64,000 nucleotides of DNA from a virus. Both the position numbers and the translations under genes were made by a program. Within the stretch, counting starts at the first letter, position 1. Each line of letters opens with the position of its first letter. The DNA lies in the IMG/VR virus record IMGVR_UViG_3300028831_000505, positions 1 through 64,000 of that record; one strand, written 5' to 3'. Positions 23,699 through 31,358 of this stretch are shown here, in pieces. The notes beneath the pieces are model-generated. The model searched no databases. It saw nothing but the letters and a program-made list of their open reading frames with translations, and was not told the origin of the DNA.

Positions 23699-24078
23699 CT
23701 ATCAGGGACACCGTAGACAAGCTGATCCGCAGTACCGGCGCCACGCCACCCGTTGACCGCACGCAGCGCAGGATGACGGACGGGGCTCCGGAAGACCCAA
23801 ACCACCGTGAGATCGGCCCTGATGGAATGCAAAAAGGCTACATCGTCCTCAGCGAGGAGGAACGGGCACGGGGCTTTGTCCGGCCTGTCCGTCGCACCTA
23901 CAAGCACCTGACGTGCGGCGGCACAACAACCATGAGCATTCCGTTCGCCGAGACCTACGCACGTGATCCTCATTTCTACGCGGGAGCATTCTGCGTGCAC
24001 TGTCGCGCCCATTTCACCTTCGGGCAACCGAATGGGGACTTTGTTTGGGACGGGACCGACGAAAAATTGGGGGCCTGA
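23695..24078 (+). CDS. Conserved phage protein with Cys pairs, 127 aa
   Basis: The GTG start overlaps the previous stop. The protein contains YIVLSEEERARGFVRPVRR in the middle and a C-terminal part with TCGG and FCVHC (residues about 100-104) that looks like a zinc-binding fold. This combination occurs in many phage hypothetical proteins, as far as I recall. Function unknown. Confidence 0.7.
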   Translation: MTIRDTVDKLIRSTGATPPVDRTQRRMTDGAPEDPNHREIGPDGMQKGYIVLSEEERARGFVRPVRRTYKHLTCGGTTTMSIPFAETYARDPHFYAGAFCVHCRAHFTFGQPNGDFVWDGTDEKLGA

Positions 24079-24082
24079 AATC

Positions 24083-24637
24083 ATGCGGGCAGGCGGGGGC
24101 AAGGCAAAGGGAGCCAATTTTGAGAGGGAAGTCTGCAAGAAGCTTTCCTTGTGGCTCACCTTTGGCAAGCACGAAGGTGTATTCTGGCGCAGCGCCATGT
24201 CAGGCGGACGCAGTACCGTTGCCGCGCGCCGAGGCGTGCAGCTAGGCGAGCAGGCCGGCGACCTGTCCTCAGTCCACCCCGCGGGCAATGCCTTCATCGG
24301 TAAATTTGTGGTGGAGTGCAAAACCTACAAGAACCTCGACTTCCATGGGCTCCCGGTTGGCCGAGGTGCCTTGGTCGACTTCTGGGCACAGGTTACGGGT
24401 GAGGCCCGCCACTTTGGCAAGTTGCCCATCCTGATAGCCAAACAGAACCAGCAGCCGACCCTTATCTGTTTCAGCAATCCTGGACTGGTGGTCTGCGCCT
24501 TGGGGCGCCACGTTGTGCTGACCGCCCCGCAACTCGGGTTGAATGCGCTTTTGTTTGAGGAGTTCCTCAAAAGCGATCCATCGCGAATGATTGCTGCGCT
24601 CAAGGCGTCCCGCCTGAGCATGCGCGTCCGCCTCTGA
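24083..24637 (+). CDS. PD-(D/E)XK-type nuclease, possible Holliday junction resolvase
   Basis: The 184-aa product has the order of acidic residues found in resolvase-like PD-(D/E)XK nucleases. An early Glu lies in the helix FERE (13-16), D60 is in AGDLSS, and E78-x-K80 is in FVVECKTYK. The first residues MRAGGGKAKGANFERE match how many phage resolvase-type nucleases begin. The start ATG 24083 leaves four bases to the previous gene. The position next to recombination genes fits branch resolution. The C-terminus ends SMRVRL, the recurring Arg-Leu tail. The cleavage substrate is inferred. Confidence 0.7.
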   Translation: MRAGGGKAKGANFEREVCKKLSLWLTFGKHEGVFWRSAMSGGRSTVAARRGVQLGEQAGDLSSVHPAGNAFIGKFVVECKTYKNLDFHGLPVGRGALVDFWAQVTGEARHFGKLPILIAKQNQQPTLICFSNPGLVVCALGRHVVLTAPQLGLNALLFEEFLKSDPSRMIAALKASRLSMRVRL

Positions 24638-24650
24638 GAAGGTTTTACGA

Positions 24651-25208
24651 ATGGGAAGGCTCTTTGCAACGGCCACTGGCCACGATGCCGGGGGCAAGGT
24701 CAGGCTTGCCCTGCCTGCGGGCGTCACGGGGGCCGCCAAGTTCACCGACAAGGGGCGCAGGCGGCAATGGCTCAGCCGTGATCTGCCACCCATGGGCAAA
24801 CCCCTAACAATCCTCTTCATCGGGATGAATCCATCAACGGCGGGCAAAGCCTGGGACGACCCCACCGTAGCGAAGGAGTGTGTCTATGCCTTTTCCCTCG
24901 GGTACACGAAGTATGTTAAGTGCAATGTGATGGACTACATCGCTACACACCCCGATGATCTTCTCAAACTCGGGGTCAAACCATGCTCACCGGGCAACCT
25001 GTTTGTTATCCTTGGACAGGCCAAGGGCGCTGATCGGATTGTCGTATGTTTTGGTAAGCTGCACAAGCAGCTCTGGCCCTACGGCGGCGTGGTGACGAAG
25101 GCCCTGAAAACTGCCGGTTACGAACTTTGGTGCTTTGGGCGCAACGAGGACGGGTCTCCGAAGCATCCGTTGTATCTAAAGAAGAGCACCCCGCTGGAGC
25201 GGTACTGA
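24651..25208 (+). CDS. DUF1643 domain protein
   Basis: The 185-aa product shows the DUF1643 hallmarks: LFIGMNPSTAGKAWDDPTV (about 55-73) followed by YTKYVKCNVMDYIATHPDDL, and late on the GSPKHPLYLKKSTPLERY end. The family is widespread in phages and bacteria with no settled function. The N-terminal 45 residues are basic. The gene ends one base before the SbcD-like gene. Confidence 0.85.
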   Translation: MGRLFATATGHDAGGKVRLALPAGVTGAAKFTDKGRRRQWLSRDLPPMGKPLTILFIGMNPSTAGKAWDDPTVAKECVYAFSLGYTKYVKCNVMDYIATHPDDLLKLGVKPCSPGNLFVILGQAKGADRIVVCFGKLHKQLWPYGGVVTKALKTAGYELWCFGRNEDGSPKHPLYLKKSTPLERY

Positions 25209-26216
25209 ATGTTCTTAGTAACCACCGACCTGCACCTGACCGACAAGCCGCGCGACGCTTACCGGTTCGGGTTGTTCCCGTGGCTGCGCAAGCAGCAGGA
25301 GGAGCACAACGTGGAGGCCACGTTCATCCTTGGGGACTTGACCGAGGCGAAAGACCGCCACAGCGCACAGCTTGTGAACCAAGCCGTCGATGGCTTGTGT
25401 CAACTCCTCCCCCCGGTCTATGTGGATCGCGGCAACCACGATTACATTGACCCAAAGAACCCTTTCTTCAAATTCATCAACCGGATGGAAGGCCTCAGGC
25501 TGATCACAGTTCCCCGGGTGATCAAGCTATCCAATGTGAGTTGCCTTGTCCTCCCGCACGTGCACGCGGTTGAGGAGTGGGGGCCGTTGGAAGACCGCTT
25601 TGGGGGCAAGGTCGACTATGTGTTCATCCACCAGACCGTTGAGGGGGCAATTTCTGAGGCGGGTGGGCACCGGCTGTCTGGCTTCCCAACCGAGCCGCTG
25701 GAACGGCTGGGTGGGGTTATCTACTCAGGGGACATTCATCGTCCGCAAGAGGTGGGGCCAGTCACCTACGTGGGCTCACCCTACCACGTGCGCTTTGGGG
25801 ATGATTTTCGTCCCCGCGTGCTTTTGATTGACCCCCACCACTCGGTGAAGGAACTGCGCTTTGGTGCCCCCAGCAAGTGGCACCTGGCCATTCGTGACAT
25901 TGACGAACTGGCCCAACACAAGGGCTTGCGCGCGGGGGACCAAGTAAAAATCACCTTGGAGCTTAGCAAGGAAGAGGTCACCGACTGGTCCAACCTGAGG
26001 CGCAAGATAACCGACGTCTGCCGCAGCAAAAACCTCCAGGTCTATGGGATCGTTCTCAAGGTTAAGAAGGCCGCGGTTCATCGTTTCAGGCTTGAGGATG
26101 AAATCACTGACACCGGGATGGTTCGCGACCCTAGAGAAATCGTTGAGGCCTTCTGCAAAAGCGAGGGTCTTGGGAAGGCGGTCAAGGCTGCTGGCATAGA
26201 GATTTTGGAGGCTTGA
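25209..26216 (+). CDS. sbcD: SbcD/Mre11-like nuclease subunit
   Basis: This is a calcineurin-type metallophosphoesterase that with the SbcC-like ATPase forms a nuclease acting on DNA ends and hairpins. Metal-binding motifs are all present in this 335-aa product: TDLHL (6-10), GDLTE (42-46), GNHD (75-78), HQT (141-143) and GDIH (174-177). Downstream is the capping domain typical of SbcD. The T4 counterpart is gp47. It is followed by two small genes and then the SbcC-like gene. The gene symbol is by analogy. Confidence 0.88.
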   Translation: MFLVTTDLHLTDKPRDAYRFGLFPWLRKQQEEHNVEATFILGDLTEAKDRHSAQLVNQAVDGLCQLLPPVYVDRGNHDYIDPKNPFFKFINRMEGLRLITVPRVIKLSNVSCLVLPHVHAVEEWGPLEDRFGGKVDYVFIHQTVEGAISEAGGHRLSGFPTEPLERLGGVIYSGDIHRPQEVGPVTYVGSPYHVRFGDDFRPRVLLIDPHHSVKELRFGAPSKWHLAIRDIDELAQHKGLRAGDQVKITLELSKEEVTDWSNLRRKITDVCRSKNLQVYGIVLKVKKAAVHRFRLEDEITDTGMVRDPREIVEAFCKSEGLGKAVKAAGIEILEA

Positions 26217-26219
26217 GCA

Positions 26220-26573
26220 ATGTCAAATGACGAGTACCCTGCAGACTACGGCCGTTACCTCGATGAGTGCTATGTGCAGGAAAAGGGCACAGTTGGCAAA
26301 TCCTACGAGGAATGGAAGGCTGAGCAATCTCTCCCCAGAGTCTTCGTAAAAGGCAGTGTCTTTGTAAAAGCCGAAGAGCTTCGATTTTCCCGTCCAGGAG
26401 AATCCCCCAATGCCTTGATAACGGGCGAAATGGTTGAGGAGTTGGCCACGATGATGGCTGTTGGCAACAACGGCGGCACGTGGGCCGACCACTATACCGA
26501 GGATCAAAAGAACACGTGGCGCAACGCCGCACACAATGTCATTGCCTGGGTGATCGAACGGGTTGTTGGGTAG
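26220..26573 (+). CDS. Hypothetical protein, 117 aa
   Basis: This lies three bases after the SbcD-like gene. The N-terminus is acidic and aromatic (DEYPADYGRYLDECY) and the C-terminus helical (TWRNAAHNVIAWVIERVVG). No family recognised. Confidence 0.65.
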   Translation: MSNDEYPADYGRYLDECYVQEKGTVGKSYEEWKAEQSLPRVFVKGSVFVKAEELRFSRPGESPNALITGEMVEELATMMAVGNNGGTWADHYTEDQKNTWRNAAHNVIAWVIERVVG

Positions 26574-26577
26574 ACAA

Positions 26578-26739
26578 ATGTCCCTAGACGATATCCGCAA
26601 GCACATACGTGAGGCTGCCTGCTTGGAGGAAATGCTCGGGTGGTGGCAGGCAGGCCTTGACCTCCTCGCGCGCGAGCAGGCGGAGCGGGCTGAAAAGGCC
26701 GGCATCCTAATTCCCAATCCCCAAAAACCCAATGCTTGA
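26578..26739 (+). CDS. Small helical protein, 53 aa
   Basis: A short frame from ATG 26578 to TGA 26739 encodes a helical peptide (LDDIRKHIREAACLEEMLGWW, trimmed). It overlaps the SbcC-like start by eight bases and fills the gap between neighbours. Function unknown. Confidence 0.55.
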   Translation: MSLDDIRKHIREAACLEEMLGWWQAGLDLLAREQAERAEKAGILIPNPQKPNA

Positions 26740-28597
26740 CTTTGATGGCATAGTGATTGAGAACTTCCGCTCCTTTGCGGGCGTTCACAAATTTGATTTC
26801 CCCAAAGAGCCCGGCCTTTACCAGATGACCGGGGTAAACGAGCGTGCCCCACGGCTGGGCGCCAACGGGGTAGGGAAGACCTCATTCATCGACGCCATTT
26901 GCTGGGTCCTGTTTGGCCGCACCACCCGCTACCTGCGGGGCGCTGACGTGGTGACGTGGGGCGCCCGCAAATGTGCCGTGACGCTGCGGATGCGGGTAGG
27001 GAGTAAAACCCTCACCGTGAAGCGGACGCATGGCCCTATCAGCCTCACAGTGACAGACAAGGCCGGTGCGCGGCAGGTTGAGCAGCATGAGTTGGACGGC
27101 CTGATCCGGCTTAGCCAAAAGGCCTTTCTCCTTTCGGTCATCCTTCCCCAGTTTGGTGACTCGTTTTTTGACCTGGGGGCTACCGACAAGCTCAACCTGT
27201 TCTCCGACGTGGCCAACCTTGAGCATTGGGTAGCCCTCAGCAAGAAGGCGGACACCGCTGCCCTATCCTTGGCCGGCGACATTGGCTCCCTCGACATCGA
27301 GATTGAACGCGCGGATGAGCGCCTCAACGTTCTTGCGGCGGATATCACTGACCTGACCCAACGCTCGCGTGGCTTTGGCCGTGAACAGGACGAGCGCATT
27401 GGCAGCGCCCGCGCGGCGCTTAGCCTTGCAGACCAGCAACTCGAACGCTCCAAAGAGAACCTCGAGGCCGTCACTACAGCCCTTGTGGAGTTGGATGGAA
27501 AGATAGCCGAATATGCCGCGGGTCTCGGTGAAGCTGAGGAAGACTTGGCGCAGGCTACCACCGCACGTACCGCTGTGGTGGATAAGATAGCTGGTTTGGA
27601 CAGTGATTTGAAAGAACTTGTCCAATACATGGACGACGTCCGCGCCCTGAAAGCTATCTGCCCCACCTGCCACCAACAGGTTGACGCCCGGCACGTCAGG
27701 TCCCTCCTTGCAAAAGCCGACAGGGATATAGAGAAGATCGAAAAGGGCATTGCTGCCCTGAGCCCACAGGCCGAGACGCTGGCCGGGGAGCTACGGCAAA
27801 TAGCCGCTGATCGCCAAACGCTCAAGGTTGCTTTGGAGGGTTTCCAACGCAGCCGCTCGAACCTTACAATCGAGAAGGGAAGGCTCGAGTCCGACGTGAA
27901 CGGTTATTCTGGCACCGTCCGGGACCACGAGGAAAACATCAAAGCCATAAGGCGCGAGGCCAACCCCTATACTCAGATGATTGGCACAAAGCGCGCTGAG
28001 ATTGGTGAACTCGAAGACTTATTGGTTGAGGCGCGGGCCGAGCTGGCGCGGCTGAACCGCAAGCATGACGCGGTAACCTATTGGGTCGGCGGCTTCAAGC
28101 GGGTGCGGCTGTTCGTGATAGAGCGCGCCCTCAAAACCCTGGAAGTCGAGATCAACAATCACCTGACCGAACTGGGCTTGGTGGATTGGTCGGTAGAGCT
28201 GGACGTTGAGCGTGAGAACCAAAAGGGTGGGGTCACCAAGGGCCTTGTGGTCCTAATCAAGGGGCCGGGTAACGAGAAGCCTGTAAAATGGGAAGCTTTC
28301 TCAGGCGGTGAGGTCCAGCGCCTGCGGCTGGCGGGTGATTTTGCCCTCAGCAACCTCATCCTCGAGCAGGCCGGGCTCAACAGCAAAATTGAGTTCCACG
28401 ACGAGCCCAGCGAGCACCTGAGCCGTGAGGGCCTGAATGATCTTGTGGAGGCGCTGTACGAGCGCGCCATGAATACTGGCAAGCAGATTTGGCTGGTTGA
28501 CCACAGCGTTATTGACTATGGGGAATTTGCCGGCAAGTTGCTGGTCATTAAGGACAAGGCCGGCTCACACCTGCGTTATGACGAGGGGCTGAAATGA
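26732..28597 (+). CDS. sbcC: SbcC/Rad50-like SMC-family ATPase
   Basis: This is the ATPase partner of the SbcD-like nuclease. In the 621-aa product Walker A is GANGVGKT (43-50). Two long coiled-coil arms run at about 170-300 and 325-450. Between them lies a Rad50-type zinc hook, CPTC (310-313). The ABC signature is FSGGEVQR (523-530) and Walker B KIEFHDEPSEHLS (552-564). The Walker B Asp-Glu is intact. The length is short relative to bacterial SbcC (about 1050 aa) but close to T4 gp46. Four genes from 25209 form a likely operon. Confidence 0.9.
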   Translation: MLDFDGIVIENFRSFAGVHKFDFPKEPGLYQMTGVNERAPRLGANGVGKTSFIDAICWVLFGRTTRYLRGADVVTWGARKCAVTLRMRVGSKTLTVKRTHGPISLTVTDKAGARQVEQHELDGLIRLSQKAFLLSVILPQFGDSFFDLGATDKLNLFSDVANLEHWVALSKKADTAALSLAGDIGSLDIEIERADERLNVLAADITDLTQRSRGFGREQDERIGSARAALSLADQQLERSKENLEAVTTALVELDGKIAEYAAGLGEAEEDLAQATTARTAVVDKIAGLDSDLKELVQYMDDVRALKAICPTCHQQVDARHVRSLLAKADRDIEKIEKGIAALSPQAETLAGELRQIAADRQTLKVALEGFQRSRSNLTIEKGRLESDVNGYSGTVRDHEENIKAIRREANPYTQMIGTKRAEIGELEDLLVEARAELARLNRKHDAVTYWVGGFKRVRLFVIERALKTLEVEINNHLTELGLVDWSVELDVERENQKGGVTKGLVVLIKGPGNEKPVKWEAFSGGEVQRLRLAGDFALSNLILEQAGLNSKIEFHDEPSEHLSREGLNDLVEALYERAMNTGKQIWLVDHSVIDYGEFAGKLLVIKDKAGSHLRYDEGLK

Positions 28598-28974
28598 CCG
28601 AAAAGATTGTGCTCTATTTTGGTTGCCGCGATGGGATTGGTCACTACCTGCAAACCGAGAGCGCGACAATTTGGGGGGTGCCGCATGGTATTGGTTTTCC
28701 ATGGAACCTGGGTCATCTAGACGGCGGCCTCTTAAAAAACGGAAATCATCCGGATGTCTACGATGGCCGAGTCTTTTGGACCTGTGGCGGGACCCCACTC
28801 TGGCTGGCATTCTTTTGGTGGGATAATTCAGTTGACCACCGAAGTGGATCAAACTCTGGTTTCTATATTCGTGGGTTTGATGTCGTTGGAAGACAGGTGG
28901 CACTGGATTATGCCGGTACGGTCTTCCCCAAGGTAGTGGCCCGGCAGCGCTACCCCTTGGCGCTCCAGCCGTAA
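28594..28974 (+). CDS. Conserved phage hypothetical protein, 126 aa
   Basis: The gene overlaps the SbcC-like stop by four bases. It contains CGGTPLWLAFFWWDNSVDHR (63-82) and SNSGFYIRGF, a pattern I recall from many phage proteins with no assigned function. It is the last gene of the left plus-strand block; the minus-strand block ends seven bases later. Confidence 0.7.
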   Translation: MTEKIVLYFGCRDGIGHYLQTESATIWGVPHGIGFPWNLGHLDGGLLKNGNHPDVYDGRVFWTCGGTPLWLAFFWWDNSVDHRSGSNSGFYIRGFDVVGRQVALDYAGTVFPKVVARQRYPLALQP

Positions 28975-28988
28975 CCAAAAGCTACGGC
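28968..28988. terminator. Weak inverted repeat at the convergent junction
   Basis: GCCGTA at 28968-28973 pairs with TACGGC at 28983-28988 around a nine-base loop. It spans the meeting point of the plus-strand and minus-strand blocks, where a bidirectional terminator would be expected. The stem is only six pairs and has no T-run on either strand, so the call is tentative. Confidence 0.3.
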
Positions 28989-29485
28989 AAGAAGTCCGTG
29001 TAGTAATGCACGGCAATGGGAACAATCACGGTGATCAACGCAACCACCGGCCAATACCAAACTTTCCAGCGTTTGCGTGAAAAGACGCGCATCAGGCAAA
29101 GCCCGCCGATCACTGCCACAAAGGCCGCAGTGCTGATAAATCCATCGTAGTAGGCCTGATAGGGGGAGAAGTCGACGCCGTGGTTTTGTGCCCACAGCAT
29201 GGACCAGGTCGGCAGAGCGCGGAAGCATGAACCAACCAAGTACACGAAGAACCCGATTGACATTTGGGTTCCAAGATCGCGCCGCAAAAACGTGGTGAGA
29301 AATTTCCACGGAGACATGATGGTCTGCTTGAATGCTTCGCGAACTACCGAAATTAAATACACTGTCACGACAACCAGCATTCCAAAACTAACAAGGAACC
29401 ATTGCCCGTTCGTTATCTCGCGCAATACGAGATTGAACTGGCCATCCCCGAGAAAGTCCTCAAGCGAGAATTTGCCGAACCTCAT
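28982..29485 (-). CDS. Polytopic membrane protein, 167 aa
   Basis: I chose the start at 29485 (MRFGKFSLEDFLG); upstream in-frame codons lie inside the neighbouring gene. Four hydrophobic segments are visible, at about residues 30-50, 75-95, 112-130 and 142-160. It sits at the end of the lysis/membrane cluster and may contribute to lysis or superinfection exclusion. No family recognised. Confidence 0.65.
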   Translation of the reverse strand: MRFGKFSLEDFLGDGQFNLVLREITNGQWFLVSFGMLVVVTVYLISVVREAFKQTIMSPWKFLTTFLRRDLGTQMSIGFFVYLVGSCFRALPTWSMLWAQNHGVDFSPYQAYYDGFISTAAFVAVIGGLCLMRVFSRKRWKVWYWPVVALITVIVPIAVHYYTDFLP

Positions 29486-29735
29486 TGTCACTGACCTTGC
29501 CTTGGCGCAACCGCTCAGCCAATGCGGCGAAGGCATCCGAGCGGCGCTTCATGATTGATGCCGTGTGTACTAGGGACGCAGCCTCATTGGATAGTGCGTG
29601 GGACGCCTCGCGCAGTTCCTCCGGTGCCGGGTTGTCACTCTTCCCCGGCGCAGTCACAACAATTGAGGGCGTTGGCGCCGCCAGGGGCGGCCGGGTGCCA
29701 AACAGATTCCGCAGTGGCCCTATATTCAGTCTCAT
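29460..29735 (-). CDS. Small hypothetical protein, 91 aa
   Basis: The N-terminus is proline-rich and the C-terminal half helical (LREASHALSNEAASLVHTA, ALAERLRQGKVSDNEVRQI). It overlaps both neighbours, which supports its being a gene in a compact cluster. It could act with the adjacent membrane proteins. Function unknown. Confidence 0.55.
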   Translation of the reverse strand: MRLNIGPLRNLFGTRPPLAAPTPSIVVTAPGKSDNPAPEELREASHALSNEAASLVHTASIMKRRSDAFAALAERLRQGKVSDNEVRQILA

Positions 29736-30130
29736 CTATCGACTTTGGTTTTTGCGGCCCGGTGCGTGTCGTCACTCGTACCGCCAAAGCGCAAAAGAAG
29801 TAAGTCCCGAACAGCACTAATAATGTTCTGGGTAGCCCCGGTTGCAGTTACGTTCGCATTGACGGATGTGGTTGCGTCTGCGAGCGCCTTGATTACCCTC
29901 TCAAGAAGTTCCTTTTGCGATGCCTTGTTGGAGTCCTGCTCGGCTTTCAGCTCGGTACGCAGCTTGGCATTCTCAGCCTCGGCCTCGGAGCGCAGCCTGT
30001 TCACAAACCAGATGCCAAAGGCCAGGACCGCGATGACCCCGGTCCGCGTATCGATAAAAAAGTTCAACACCCACTTCAAGTCGAACGGGTCCACCTGAGC
30101 GAGAACAATTGCCGTAGCGTTGCCAAACAT
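29732..30130 (-). CDS. Membrane-anchored coiled-coil protein, spanin-like candidate
   Basis: Residues about 23-43 form one membrane helix, followed by a Glu/Lys/Ala-rich coiled coil (about 48-80) and a helical tail. A short N-terminal part, one anchor and a long periplasmic coiled coil is the plan of an inner-membrane spanin. The lipoprotein gene at 30512-30946 could be its outer-membrane partner, but no sequence family is recognised and a holin role is also possible. Confidence 0.55.
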   Translation of the reverse strand: MFGNATAIVLAQVDPFDLKWVLNFFIDTRTGVIAVLAFGIWFVNRLRSEAEAENAKLRTELKAEQDSNKASQKELLERVIKALADATTSVNANVTATGATQNIISAVRDLLLLRFGGTSDDTHRAAKTKVDR

Positions 30131-30209
30131 TCCCCTTCCCTAGCCCGGTTCGTGAACAGGGATTTCGTTAGCATGACCCCGTCCAAATAACAACTCTCAA
30201 CAGGTACCC
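30131..30209. promoter_or_regulatory. Divergent intergenic region in the lysis cluster
   Basis: These 79 bases separate a minus-strand gene from the plus-strand GcrA-like gene, so the plus-strand promoter must lie here or further right in the minus-strand genes. I see no convincing -35/-10 pair, only a moderately AT-rich section (ATTTCGTTAGCATGACC and CCAAATAACAACTC). Confidence 0.25.
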
Positions 30210-30515
30210 ATGCGGCATGACAACAGCGCGGGTACTGGGAGGGGCCGCAACGCCCTAGAACTATTTGATATCCCCAGCAGCTATCGATGCCACTGGGTCT
30301 ACGGCGACATCAGGCTCAAGACGGCCTACTGGTGTGGGCAGCCCGTAGCACAGCCGCTGAAAAGCGGGCACTGCGATGGGCCATGGTGTGCGAAGCACCG
30401 AGCGGTAGTTTACCCACAGTCAGCCGGGGCGCCCCTCGCACCACGGGCGTCCAACCGTTTCAGGCTGGACGCCCGTGTGTATCCCAAAGTGAAAAGGAAG
30501 CGCTTCCGGCTTTAG
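30210..30515 (+). CDS. GcrA C-terminal-domain-like protein, 101 aa
   Basis: The middle of the protein matches the C-terminal domain of GcrA, an alphaproteobacterial cell cycle regulator. Visible residues are C27-x-W29 (RCHW), G32-D33, C42-G43 (YWCG), then GPWC (57-60), H63 and a following Val/Tyr. In GcrA the same order is C-x-WPxGD, FCG, GPYC, xxH. The GcrA N-terminal DNA-binding helix-turn-helix is absent. In Caulobacter the C-terminal domain binds sigma70 region 2. A free-standing copy could thus occupy or redirect the host sigma factor. The gene is the only plus-strand gene in the lysis/tail half, and ends KRKRFRL. Its stop overlaps that of the convergent lipoprotein gene. Confidence 0.7.
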   Translation: MRHDNSAGTGRGRNALELFDIPSSYRCHWVYGDIRLKTAYWCGQPVAQPLKSGHCDGPWCAKHRAVVYPQSAGAPLAPRASNRFRLDARVYPKVKRKRFRL

Positions 30516-30946
30516 CCGGTCTTCTTGGGGTCAGCCGGCGGCTTCTTGCTGGGCAGCGGCTTCTTGCGGAAAAAGTCCTTGAACTTGTTCCATTTGCCGG
30601 GCTTCGGCGCCACGACAGGGGCCTTGCCCGTTGCCGGGGCTGGCGTGACCGTGGGTGCGTTTTGCGGTGCCGCCGCTGGGTCGGCCTGTACCGGGGCCGT
30701 TTGCTGTACGGCTGGCGGGCTCTGCTTGGTCTGACCGGGCAATTTGGGGTGAACGTACCCCGGCCTGAGCGCGCGGCGGCGTGGGGTTGCCGCAGGCGGT
30801 GTGGCCTGAGGCGCGGCCGTGGCCGCAGGCGCGACGCTGTACAGGGCCTTCTTCATTGCCGCCTCGAAGCTTGTGGCGTCATGGCCACAGCCCGCAACAC
30901 ACAGGGCCAGCACACAGGCCCCCAACACTGACATGATCCGTTTCAT
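30512..30946 (-). CDS. Pro/Ala-rich lipoprotein, possible outer-membrane spanin
   Basis: The start at 30946 gives MKRIMSVLGACVLALCVAGC, an apparent lipoprotein signal with the lipobox ending at C20. The mature 124 residues are rich in Pro, Ala, Thr and Lys, lack order, and end basic (FKDFFRKKPLPSKKP). Small proline-rich lipoproteins beside a holin are often o-spanins, which bridge to an inner-membrane partner in the last lysis step. Upstream in-frame codons belong to the holin gene in another frame and were excluded. Confidence 0.65.
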   Translation of the reverse strand: MKRIMSVLGACVLALCVAGCGHDATSFEAAMKKALYSVAPAATAAPQATPPAATPRRRALRPGYVHPKLPGQTKQSPPAVQQTAPVQADPAAAPQNAPTVTPAPATGKAPVVAPKPGKWNKFKDFFRKKPLPSKKPPADPKKTG

Positions 30947-30956
30947 GGTGATCCCC

Positions 30957-31346
30957 TTACTTCTTTGCCGCGTAGGCTTTGCGCAAGTTGTCAAGCAGGT
31001 AGAAGCCCAGCACCGCCATGACGATCTTCCACAGGTTGTCGTCCAGCGCGTCGGTGTGCCCCTGCGTCCATTGGCCCAAAGCCTTATCGTAGATAAAGAT
31101 TTTGGCCAGCAGGAACACAACCGGCAAAGCCAATCCTGCCCTCACAACTATATTCAGACGGGACTGTCCCGCCTCGGCAACCATCACCTGCTGTCTCATG
31201 CGCAGGATTTGAATGTTCTCGTCAGCCTGGATGCGCTCGGCGTCCGTGGTGGCGACAAGCTTCTTGTTTTGCCATTCGATTATCCCGGTGGTGATAGCCT
31301 GCACCGGGTTGGCAATAGCCTTGATGAAACCAAAGATCTCGAACAT
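30957..31346 (-). CDS. Holin, 3-TM gene-transfer-agent type
   Basis: The 129-aa product has an N-terminal amphipathic section (FGFIKAIANPVQAITTGI), a charged helix, and hydrophobic segments at about 68-86 and 106-122. This layout resembles the holin family described as three-TM holins for gene-transfer release, common in alphaproteobacterial phages and gene transfer agents. It should permeabilise the inner membrane at the end of infection. The family call is by pattern. Confidence 0.65.
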   Translation of the reverse strand: MFEIFGFIKAIANPVQAITTGIIEWQNKKLVATTDAERIQADENIQILRMRQQVMVAEAGQSRLNIVVRAGLALPVVFLLAKIFIYDKALGQWTQGHTDALDDNLWKIVMAVLGFYLLDNLRKAYAAKK

Positions 31347-31358
31347 GGGCCGTCACCC

